Shown: piece after piece, positions 16,263 through 22,383 of the stretch
Layout of the letters: each line of letters starts with the position of its first letter
Numbering within the stretch: position 1 is the first letter of the stretch
From: a virus
IMG/VR virus record: IMGVR_UViG_3300025122_000005
Coordinates: 62,001-126,000 of that record
Strand: one strand, 5' to 3'
Length of the DNA: 64,000 nt
The notes under the pieces: generated by a model
The model's database searches: none
Seen by the model: the letters and a program-made list of their open reading frames with translations, nothing else
What the model was told of the DNA's origin: nothing
Position numbers and translations under genes: made by a program

Positions 16263-16760
16263 ATGAAGCTTATAATGGAAAATTGGCGCAAGCATGTATT
16301 AGAACAATCGTATATGAAGGACACTGGTATACAATATACCGCACTAGTGTTGGACAATCCTGCCGCTTTGGTTTCGAATCTTAAGGAGCAAGGCGTCGAA
16401 ATTCCGGAAGAATGGCTCGGGCTTGATCTGCCGCTAGAAGAAAAGCTTCCTCATCATAAGAAAAACGAGGATCTTCCTCATCATATGACAATTCTTTCTC
16501 CGAGGGATCAAAAAATTCGATATCCGTCAGAACTTTTGAATCAGCCGGGCGGAGCAACCGTAACAGGCTGGGCAATTGATGACAGAGTGTTAGCTGTCAC
16601 TGTCAAGACTGACTTGCCTACAAAACAAGATATTCCTCATATTACGATTGCTCTATCTCCAACTGGGAAGGCATCTGACTCAAATGATCTTTTGGCTTCC
16701 GGGGCCCCAAATAAGTTGAACCAGTTCCCTGTGAGCGGATCTATAAAGGAAATAACATAA
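16263..16760 (+). CDS. Class A tagged 2H phosphoesterase
   Basis: A 165-aa protein from ATG 16263; the earlier ATG at 16245 is in the previous gene. It starts MKLIMENWRKHVLE (V12-L-E14). The body has two H-x-T motifs in the 2H phosphoesterase pattern: HHMTILS at about 74-80 and PHITIALS at about 125-132. The first strand is YTALVLDNPAAL, and KASDSND follows the second motif. Known 2H enzymes cleave cyclic phosphates in RNA or cyclic nucleotides; T4 Acb1 is a 2H enzyme that destroys CBASS signals. A packaged version could act at infection onset, but substrate and target are inference. The ATG immediately follows the stop of the gene before it. Confidence 0.8.
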   Translation: MKLIMENWRKHVLEQSYMKDTGIQYTALVLDNPAALVSNLKEQGVEIPEEWLGLDLPLEEKLPHHKKNEDLPHHMTILSPRDQKIRYPSELLNQPGGATVTGWAIDDRVLAVTVKTDLPTKQDIPHITIALSPTGKASDSNDLLASGAPNKLNQFPVSGSIKEIT

Positions 16761-16952
16761 ATGAAATTAATAATGGAAAATTGGAATAGATATTTAAAGG
16801 AGCAGGAAACTCCATTAAATTTATTTGTTCTTGTTGGACCCCCATCTGTCGGCAAATCCAGTTGGATAAACGATACGTTTATTGATAAGGAACCATATAT
16901 TATCAATAGAGAACTGTTACAGAAATTGGCAAACTCAGGGGAGGCTAGATGA
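16761..16952 (+). pseudogene. Class A tagged P-loop kinase remnant
   Basis: A 63-aa ORF directly after the 2H gene. It has the tag MKLIMENWNRYLKE (L12-K-E14), then LFVLVGPPSVGKSSWI, a Walker A loop (GPPSVGKSS), and INRELL, the start of an AAA_33/polynucleotide-kinase-like fold. It stops after about 45 residues of the domain, far short of the ~150 needed. The frame is not recovered just downstream, so it looks like the remnant of a larger kinase gene, although a small functional peptide cannot be excluded. Confidence 0.55.
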
Positions 16953-17008
16953 AAGAAGAACCACAAATATTCACTAGAAAACAAGAACCAGAACAAGGAG
17001 ATAGATAA
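16949..17008 (+). CDS. Possible 19-residue ORF, probably a remnant
   Basis: ATG 16949 overlaps the previous stop (ATGA), and TAA at 17006-17008 overlaps the next ATG. It is short and hydrophilic and has no recognised domain. It may be what is left after loss of the kinase body, or a linker that couples translation. Confidence 0.25.
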   Translation: MKEEPQIFTRKQEPEQGDR

Positions 17009-17337
17009 TGCCAAAATTTTATGGACAAAACAAAAAGAGAATAGACCCAAGATATTTCTTAGAAGAAACAAAATATAGAGACACTCTTGCTTCAAAAAGC
17101 CGCGAGGAGCTTGTGGCAATGGCTGGCGTCATATTGTTAAAAGCTGGTGATGACGGTCCCGTGGTAGCACTTGATAAAGGAATTATTACACGCGAAGAAG
17201 ATGATATGCTTCAACATCTACGTAAAGTATTGGGATTCGGCGTTCAATCACATTCAGATGTAGATCCTGACCGCGCCGAGTTTGGTCCGACTGGACAACA
17301 TGGTCTAGGTCCTGGTTACAAACCAGGACCATCATAA
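17008..17337 (+). CDS. Class C tagged small protein
   Basis: A 109-aa protein starting MPKFYGQNKKRIDPRYFLEE; 18 of these 20 residues match the protein at 14822. The tag ends L18-E-E20. The body (REELVAMAGVILLKAG, then a Gly/Pro-rich end) is not recognised. AAGGAG lies 10 nt upstream. The gene overlaps its upstream neighbour by one base and the next by none, within the tagged-protein run. Confidence 0.7.
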   Translation: MPKFYGQNKKRIDPRYFLEETKYRDTLASKSREELVAMAGVILLKAGDDGPVVALDKGIITREEDDMLQHLRKVLGFGVQSHSDVDPDRAEFGPTGQHGLGPGYKPGPS

Positions 17338-17347
17338 GGAGAGCAAC

Positions 17348-17695
17348 GTGAAATTAATAATGGAAATTTGGAATAGGTTTATAAATGAACATGATCAGTC
17401 GTCTTATCGCGATCCATTGGACGACCTCACCGCTGGCGAAGGACCGGAAGGACGTTGGCAGCCTGACCGTATGAAAGGATTCGAACCGTACCAATTGGCA
17501 CATCTTGAAACTATTTTAAGCCAACTTCAACCAGATCTTTTAAAAAGCGCAGCAGAGGGTCACCAAGGTCGAGTTCATTTGCAGCAACACTTGGCACGCG
17601 ATCTGGCTTCCGTCGGGCAAGAAGCATATGAGGCTTTGATGGCAGCAGATTACGAAGGAGCAGAAATTGTTCAGGCATTAATAGATTTAAGTTAA
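17348..17695 (+). CDS. Class A tagged protein, unknown
   Basis: GTG start 17348 with AAGGAGAG upstream. The product is 115 aa and begins MKLIMEIWNRFINE (I12-N-E14). The rest is helical (YQLAHLETILSQLQPDLLKS, EALMAADYEGAEIVQAL) with no motif that I recognise. It lies in the run of tagged genes and is followed directly by the ssrA-like fragment at 17704. Confidence 0.7.
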   Translation: MKLIMEIWNRFINEHDQSSYRDPLDDLTAGEGPEGRWQPDRMKGFEPYQLAHLETILSQLQPDLLKSAAEGHQGRVHLQQHLARDLASVGQEAYEALMAADYEGAEIVQALIDLS

Positions 17696-17703
17696 GGGGT
17701 TAC

Positions 17704-17749
17704 GGGGGTGTAAAGGTATCGACAGGGTAAGGATAATAATACGTGCAAG
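17704..17749 (+). repeat. Duplicate of the tmRNA 5' end
   Basis: GGGGGTG (17704-17710), seven diverged bases, then 32 bases identical to the tmRNA at 18980-19011 (17718-17749). This reproduces the 5' acceptor strand and the first strand of helix 2. It then stops exactly where the tmRNA continues into pseudoknot 1, and the tail-fibre gene starts 11 nt later. It looks like a truncated duplicate, now part of a leader. Confidence 0.8.
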
Positions 17750-17759
17750 AGGGTAAAAG

Positions 17760-18896
17760 ATGAAAACAACAATAAAAGGCGATCAAATACGAGACAATTC
17801 AATTGACGAAAATGATATCGACGAAGACTCGATAAGAGCGTCGGAAATATCATCTGAGGCAATTACAGGACAGGGAGCATATTCCGGCGATGTCGACACT
17901 GTTAATGATAAAATTTTAATTTATGATGATAGTGCCAGTAGTCTTAAAAAGGTTTCTCCTGGAGAGATCTATCAAACAACCTCTCCCTCTATTCGGGTAA
18001 GCAATGGGCAATCAACTGCTGAAAATCGCTGGATTAAGATAGCGAGAACTTCCGTAGCGGGAGATGGTTGGCAAACCAACGTAACAACCTTGTTGGTCAC
18101 AATCACAGCATCGGAATATAGAGATGCCGAATCTTTTGATGGGTCTTTTTTAATTCAAGCAAAGTTTTCCGCGAAAGATTCATCCCCATATTATTACAGT
18201 TTTGGTACGCAAATAACCTGCGAACCATTAAATGCTGATGATATATCTGGATTTGACCCCACTAGTGATCTTGCAATTACGTTACAGGATCAGGATGCGA
18301 ATTTGATGGAAATATGGATTAAAGCTCCAACCCAATACAAGGAAGTCTTCGCAGCTCATGTGGGTGGGACAAATTTGTTAGATTTTTATGCAGTCGACCC
18401 ATCTGCCGTTATACAGACAAGTCAATCATGGTCGACATCGCTAACTAGTTTGGGTACTGAAATATATGGAACATGGGCTTCGAAAGTAACTTCAGGCTTA
18501 ACAGTCATCGGCGACGATCCAAGAATTAAAATCGATGGTATTACAGACAGTCACCCAGGTCTTGAATTTTATGAGAACGGTACCAGAAAGTGGATTATCT
18601 TTAACAACTACGGTGACGACAGTCTTGATTTCAAGACCAACTCCGACACACGAATGGTTATAAATCAAGACGGAACTGTGGGAATCGGAACACAATCACC
18701 CGCAACGGAACTTCATATCAATGGTGCCCTCACATTAAGTGAAAAGTCTTCTGACCCATCTAACCCATCGGAAGGTCAGTCTGTTTTATGGATGTCTGAC
18801 GGTACTGGTACTGGCGATGACGGAGATATTCTAATGAAGATCACGGCCGGCGGAAATACAAAGACTGTTACACTAGTTGATTTTAGCGCATCCTAG
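17760..18896 (+). CDS. Tail-fibre-like protein
   Basis: A 378-aa protein. The N-terminus has repeats of the type KGDQIRDNSIDENDIDEDSI, common at phage fibre bases. The middle is beta-rich. The C-terminus has GIGTQSPATELHINGAL, the repeat typical of marine and T4-like fibres, and ends in a short domain (DILMKITAGGNTKTVTLVDF). It has no class A/B/C tag, as expected for a protein outside the capsid. It is a likely host-recognition fibre or fibre-adaptor. Its leader is the partial tmRNA duplicate. Confidence 0.75.
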   Translation: MKTTIKGDQIRDNSIDENDIDEDSIRASEISSEAITGQGAYSGDVDTVNDKILIYDDSASSLKKVSPGEIYQTTSPSIRVSNGQSTAENRWIKIARTSVAGDGWQTNVTTLLVTITASEYRDAESFDGSFLIQAKFSAKDSSPYYYSFGTQITCEPLNADDISGFDPTSDLAITLQDQDANLMEIWIKAPTQYKEVFAAHVGGTNLLDFYAVDPSAVIQTSQSWSTSLTSLGTEIYGTWASKVTSGLTVIGDDPRIKIDGITDSHPGLEFYENGTRKWIIFNNYGDDSLDFKTNSDTRMVINQDGTVGIGTQSPATELHINGALTLSEKSSDPSNPSEGQSVLWMSDGTGTGDDGDILMKITAGGNTKTVTLVDFSAS

Positions 18897-18925
18897 GTCG
18901 TTATCCATCACCAAATTTTCTTATT

Positions 18926-18954
18926 TTGAATACTACTTATTATTATGCTATAAT
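18926..18954 (+). promoter_or_regulatory. Sigma70-like promoter upstream of tmRNA
   Basis: TTGAAT (18926-18931) and TATAAT (18949-18954) with a 17-nt spacer, 12 nt before the tmRNA 5' end. This is a good vegetative-type promoter and would allow expression by host polymerase early in infection. Confidence 0.6.
18933..18942 (+). promoter_or_regulatory. Candidate late-promoter motif CTACTTATTA
   Basis: Identical to the decamer at 56187-56196. It overlaps the sigma70-like promoter spacer, so the tmRNA might have both early and late transcription. Confidence 0.35.
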
Positions 18955-19053
18955 TAAAAAACTATGGGGGTGACTTGGAATCGACAGGGTAAGGATAATA
19001 ATACGTGCAAGGCTGTGTGAGTAGGCACAGTAAAACTACTCAAAAACATAAAC

Positions 19054-19098
19054 GCCAATAATGACGTTGAAATAGACGATTTCGCGATTGCCGCTTAA
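19054..19098 (+). other. tmRNA tag reading frame
   Basis: Resume codon GCC at 19054 follows ATAAAC. The frame encodes ANNDVEIDDFAIAA and ends with TAA at 19096-19098. The small hydrophobic end (AIAA) resembles the LAA-type degron recognised by ClpXP. Frame and resume codon are inferred from position after pseudoknot 1. Confidence 0.8.
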
Positions 19099-19168
19099 TC
19101 TTCCCGGGTTTCCGATGACCTGGTTACCAAATATCGGATTTACACATACACACACAAGGAGAAATATT

Positions 19169-19354
19169 ATGAGTAATAAAGAATCAGGATACGGAATTAG
19201 AGCAGATTTGCTCACGCTTGCAAGGGACATTCTCTCTGAGAATTTTCATAGCAGGCTTGAAGCCGCTGATGATAAGTCGTCTGTGGATGGTTTCACCACG
19301 GAAGACGTAGTTCGAGAAGCCGAAAAGCTTTACACTTTTGTTGTAAATCGCTAA
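19169..19354 (+). CDS. 61-aa protein encoded inside the tmRNA
   Basis: ATG 19169 has AAGGAG (19156-19161) with an 8-base-class spacer. The product (MSNKESGYGIRADLLTLARD then ILSENFHSRLE, ending VVREAEKLYTFVVNR) is helical and acidic-to-neutral. It resembles small phage proteins of the type RxxLLxxARDILSEN, whose function I do not know. The stop is two bases before the tmRNA 3' portion. An 11-base direct repeat (TTGTAAATCGC, 19341 and 19358) spans that junction, as if the ORF was inserted there. Confidence 0.75.
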   Translation: MSNKESGYGIRADLLTLARDILSENFHSRLEAADDKSSVDGFTTEDVVREAEKLYTFVVNR

Positions 19355-19458
19355 CCTTGTAAATCGCGTATTATTTGAGATGTTCTGGACGCGGGAGTCG
19401 GAGCCCGCCACCTCCACCAACTTTTCTTTTTTTTCTCTTGTTGAGACCTATTTAAAGT

Positions 19459-20118
19459 ATGAAACTTATAATGGAAAGTTGGCGGCAGTATTTAAATGAA
19501 TCACCGGACAAGACTTATTACTGGCAGACTAGAGGTCCATGGAAAAGCGAAAGTCAAATTGAATTTGGCGTTACCCATGTTCCCAAAGCGCGACCTAGAC
19601 CTCAAACCAGAATTGAACAAATATTCGAGGAAGTTAGAAAAAATCAATTTCCTAGTAGACCATCCCGTTTGAACTGCGTTTATTTGTGTGAGAACCTTAA
19701 AGGTTGGGAAGGGAAAAGCTTCTGTAGTTATCCCCCTCACAGTGATGGTGAAACCTACGAAGTAAAGCTTCGCGGAAACTATAACTTGTTTAAGACAAAT
19801 TCAGAATATTGGACAGAGGCTGAGGTGGCGTACACTCGCAATAAAAGAGAAGATGATGTAGAAAGATGGGCAAAGTCATATTGGGGCGGCGGCGGAATGC
19901 CAACGTTTACAGAAATACTGGTCAGCCCACCCGAATCAGCGATAATCATTAGGAAATATGGAAAACCAGAAGAGGAAGATACAGATATCGACAACGATGG
20001 TGATACTGACATTGAAGATGTTTTAGCAGTTGCTCAAGCTGCTGCCACACAGGGCACAACCGAAGGAGGCAAGTGGAGTAAGTTTTATCCGAGACAAAAG
20101 GTTGACATTTACTTCTAA
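19459..20118 (+). CDS. Class A tagged protein, possibly ADP-ribosyltransferase-like
   Basis: A 219-aa protein starting MKLIMESWRQYLNE (L12-N-E14). The segment IFEEVRKNQFPSRPSRLNCV and YLCENLKGW (about residues 53-80) resembles DUF2441/ART-like proteins with an FPxxPSR element; this resemblance is from memory and weak. A DxDxDGDTD calcium-loop-like motif (DIDNDGDTDIED) lies near 175-186, followed by an Ala-rich linker. The gene begins just after the tmRNA 3' end and its T-rich run, with no strong ribosome-binding site. Confidence 0.7.
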   Translation: MKLIMESWRQYLNESPDKTYYWQTRGPWKSESQIEFGVTHVPKARPRPQTRIEQIFEEVRKNQFPSRPSRLNCVYLCENLKGWEGKSFCSYPPHSDGETYEVKLRGNYNLFKTNSEYWTEAEVAYTRNKREDDVERWAKSYWGGGGMPTFTEILVSPPESAIIIRKYGKPEEEDTDIDNDGDTDIEDVLAVAQAAATQGTTEGGKWSKFYPRQKVDIYF

Positions 20119-20171
20119 ATGGAGTATAATTGTCTCATTTGAATCCTCGCCAAACAAAGAAGGAGAAGAAA

Positions 20172-20453
20172 GTGACTAACATGTTTGACCCATACAAGTA
20201 TCCAAACTGTATCGATCTAGACGTAAAGTGCGAACACGAGTTCCTGACAATTCGAGAAAACTATTCACGAACGGATTGGGTTCCAGAGGCGTATCACGGA
20301 CAGAAGGGAAAGGTGATCAAATCAGTATTTCCAAAGGCGTTCATTACGGGATCGGCATCATTCCTCTTAGAATTTGAGAACGAGGAGAGGATGTGGATAT
20401 CAAGCCTATCAGTTCAGGAATACATGTTTCCGTGGGAGAAAAAAAGAAAATGA
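20172..20453 (+). CDS. Unknown 93-aa protein
   Basis: GTG 20172 has AAGGAG at good spacing, so it is chosen over 20130. The product (VTNMFDPYKYPNCIDLDVKC ... VQEYMFPWEKKRK) has a compact SH3-like feel with GQKGKVIKSVFPKAF but no firm family. The TGA stop lies inside the tmRNA 3'-end duplicate, showing that this gene abuts the remnant. Confidence 0.6.
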   Translation: MTNMFDPYKYPNCIDLDVKCEHEFLTIRENYSRTDWVPEAYHGQKGKVIKSVFPKAFITGSASFLLEFENEERMWISSLSVQEYMFPWEKKRK

Positions 20454-20485
20454 CTCCCGCCACCTCCACCAACTTTTCTCTTTTT
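20432..20485 (+). terminator. tmRNA 3'-end duplicate forming a terminator-like hairpin
   Basis: GTGGGAG (20432-20438) and CTCCCGC (20454-20460) form a 7-bp stem with one G-U, followed by CACCTCCACCAACTTTTCTC and TTTTT. The stretch CCCGCCACCTCCACCAACTT is shared with the tmRNA 3' end (19404-19423). It therefore looks like a copied tmRNA 3' end with a T-rich tail, and may terminate transcription. Confidence 0.55.
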
Positions 20486-20501
20486 GGAGACTATTTAATA
20501 T

Positions 20502-21131
20502 ATGAAACTCATAATGGAAAATTGGAGAAGCTTTTTAACCGACGGCATCGCAACAGATCCTCGTATCCAAACAGCCATAGATAATCTTTTCGAAATGAGA
20601 AAGTTGGGAATCCACCTACAGCAATTCAATGAGGACGTTACAGTAAAATATATTCACCTCGAAGGAAGGGAGCGGGGATTTATATCTCCGGTTGAAGGAT
20701 ATATTAATATTGAAAAAAGAAAATACTATGCTGGACAATGTTTAGACGGCTGGACAGTAGAAAGGGCATTTGTTGAAAAAGGTTGGGGTCCGCTATTATA
20801 CGAGATCGCGATTGAATGGGCATCCAGAAACGGCGGAGGATTAACTCCTGACAGGCAGTCAGTTTCCGATGATGCAAAAAAGGTTTGGTATAAATATGAA
20901 TCTAGATCGGACATAATAAAAACACAACTTGATGCCCGTAAGGATGACGGATTAAAACAACTGACACCAGATGATCCGTCTGACGATTGCAACCAATATA
21001 TGTCCGTTCAAGATGTATATCCAGATGATTGGACGACTTCTCCATTATCTAAAATGTACAGCAAAAATAATCTAGAAGTAATAACACATTTGTTAATATC
21101 AAAGAAATTAATATTTAATGATAAGAGGTAA
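20502..21131 (+). CDS. Class A tagged GNAT-like protein
   Basis: A 209-aa protein starting MKLIMENWRSFLTD (L12-T-D14; Asp instead of Glu). The middle (GYINIEKRKYYAGQC, then EKGWGPLLYEIAIEWASRNG, GGLTPDRQSVSDDAKKVWYK, YESRSDI) matches phage GNAT-like proteins with the GxGxxL acetyl-CoA-type loop and the conserved TPDRxxVS element. An acetyltransferase role is likely, but the target is unknown. GGAG sits 12 nt upstream, a long spacer. It lies between the copied tmRNA 3' end and another tagged gene. Confidence 0.7.
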   Translation: MKLIMENWRSFLTDGIATDPRIQTAIDNLFEMRKLGIHLQQFNEDVTVKYIHLEGRERGFISPVEGYINIEKRKYYAGQCLDGWTVERAFVEKGWGPLLYEIAIEWASRNGGGLTPDRQSVSDDAKKVWYKYESRSDIIKTQLDARKDDGLKQLTPDDPSDDCNQYMSVQDVYPDDWTTSPLSKMYSKNNLEVITHLLISKKLIFNDKR

Positions 21132-21137
21132 TATATT

Positions 21138-21803
21138 ATGAAACTCATAATGGAAAACTGGCGACATCACTTAAAAGAACAAGGCGATTCTTTTAAATGC
21201 CCTCACGGAATGTTCGTTTCTGTAATGCTGCCACCCACTAAGCGTGAAATTGTTATACTGCCAACTAATAACGAAGGTCCGACTGCTTTTTACAGAAGCA
21301 CCGGATCCGGAACTGCAGGAAGAAATACAGAAGATATGTGGTTACCTATGGGTGGAGTTGGACAACATAATGGCGATCCTTGGATCATAAAACTACCTTC
21401 TAGTCACCCACAAGCGAAAGGCTCTAAATTCCCCAAAGAAGAATCAGAGTTTTGGAAAATTGGAAAGGAACTGGCTCGCTGTTACGAAAGAAACCCGTTC
21501 AAGTCCAAGGATTGGACAGGATATCTTACAAAATTTGAACTCCCTTCCTATGAACAGGTGGAGGAATACGCAGGTATTTTCCGAATTACTTATGGCGCAA
21601 TGATTGTCAACCACTGGTTGAATAGTAAGGGTGCGCTAAAAACAGATTGGCAGTCTGGAGGGATATACGGGTCTGTTAACCATCCGGTATCTGGGGTGGA
21701 AAAAGGCTCTGGATATACCACTGACCTCGCAGGGTTAACTGTAAGAGATATTCACAGTATGGTATGGAAAAATTCGCAAGAACAAGGCACACACAACATA
21801 TGA
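21138..21803 (+). CDS. Class A tagged protein, unknown
   Basis: A 221-aa protein starting MKLIMENWRHHLKE (L12-K-E14). The body (FVSVMLPPTKREIVILPTNN, FWKIGKELARCYERNP, YGAMIVNHWLNSKGAL) is not recognised. Codons for the tag differ synonymously from the neighbouring copies, which argues for selection on the peptide. It overlaps the next tagged gene by four bases (ATGA). Confidence 0.7.
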   Translation: MKLIMENWRHHLKEQGDSFKCPHGMFVSVMLPPTKREIVILPTNNEGPTAFYRSTGSGTAGRNTEDMWLPMGGVGQHNGDPWIIKLPSSHPQAKGSKFPKEESEFWKIGKELARCYERNPFKSKDWTGYLTKFELPSYEQVEEYAGIFRITYGAMIVNHWLNSKGALKTDWQSGGIYGSVNHPVSGVEKGSGYTTDLAGLTVRDIHSMVWKNSQEQGTHNI

Positions 21804-22354
21804 AACTAATAATTGAAAATTGGAGGTCCTTTTTGGAAGAAGCAAGAATCCCCTTGCCAAAACTGACACCACCAGACCCTCTCCCCAAACCAATCCCCGG
21901 ACGTCCAGATATGCCTGGCAGAAAACCGTCACACCAAAGCGACCATCCAGAACAAAGTGGCAAGCCAAAGACAGTGAAAATAGACGTTGACCCCGAAAAC
22001 CCAGATATTACAAGGGCACTTGAAATCGCAGATTCTGATTTGCCAGTAAGAAGGTTAAAGGGCGTAGAAGAATTGCTTGACATATTCAAAGAAGTACCTG
22101 AGAATAATCAATTGGCTCTATTTCAAACAGTGGGTTCCGTAATTGAAAAAGTAGAAAGCGACCCCGGAATTATTATATCTCCGAGATTACAATCTAAAAT
22201 AGATGATTTTAAGAGACTGAAAAAAGAAAGAGATGATTTAGAATCTTCTCCAACAGTGGCTCAGTATGCAAATACTCTGGACATGACGGAAACAATAGAA
22301 AATTTAGAATCAATATTGGAATCAATCTTAGGTGGAAAAGATCTTATAAAATAA
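21800..22354 (+). CDS. Class A tagged protein with proline-rich linker and helical tail
   Basis: A 184-aa protein from ATG 21800, overlapping the previous stop. The tag is MKLIIENWRSFLEE (L12-E-E14). A Pro-rich segment (PLPKLTPPDPLPKPIPGRPD) follows, then an acidic, coiled-coil-like helical half (VIEKVESDPG, KIDDFKRLKKERDDLESS, ENLESILESIL). Function unknown. It is the last gene of the tagged run. Confidence 0.7.
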   Translation: MKLIIENWRSFLEEARIPLPKLTPPDPLPKPIPGRPDMPGRKPSHQSDHPEQSGKPKTVKIDVDPENPDITRALEIADSDLPVRRLKGVEELLDIFKEVPENNQLALFQTVGSVIEKVESDPGIIISPRLQSKIDDFKRLKKERDDLESSPTVAQYANTLDMTETIENLESILESILGGKDLIK

Positions 22355-22355
22355 A

Positions 22356-22365
22356 CTACTTATAA
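22356..22365 (+). promoter_or_regulatory. Candidate late-promoter motif CTACTTATAA
   Basis: CTACTTATAA lies 18 nt before the fibre ATG at 22384, right after the previous stop. Only one base differs from the copies at 18933 and 56187. A late promoter would suit a fibre gene. Confidence 0.4.
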
Positions 22366-22383
22366 TTAAGAGAGGGTCCCTCT

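Larger units (their letters stand above)
18966..19419 (+). ncRNA. ssrA: tmRNA (trans-translation RNA) with an ORF inside
   Basis: The 5' GGGGGTG (18966-18972) pairs with CACCTCC (19409-19415) as a 7-bp acceptor stem with one G-U, followed by ACCA. The D-region GGAATCGACAGGG is typical of tmRNA. Helix 2 is AATAATACG (18997-19005) with CGTATTATT (19367-19375). Pseudoknot 1: stem 1 19013-19017/19026-19030, stem 2 19019-19024/19036-19041. The tag frame is 19054-19098. Pseudoknot 2: 19104-19108/19119-19123 and 19111-19116/19133-19138. The space of pseudoknots 3-4 holds the ORF at 19169. The T-arm has a GCGGG/CCCGC stem, but its 8-nt loop lacks the usual TTCGA. It is ~454 nt, longer than most. Function would be ribosome rescue and tagging. 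Confidence 0.85.

Noticed and set aside
19448-20500. CTATTTAA near the tagged genes at 19459 and 20502 as the same promoter motif
   Set aside because: It sits between the ribosome-binding site and the start, or only 1 nt from the ATG, so it cannot be a promoter for that gene.
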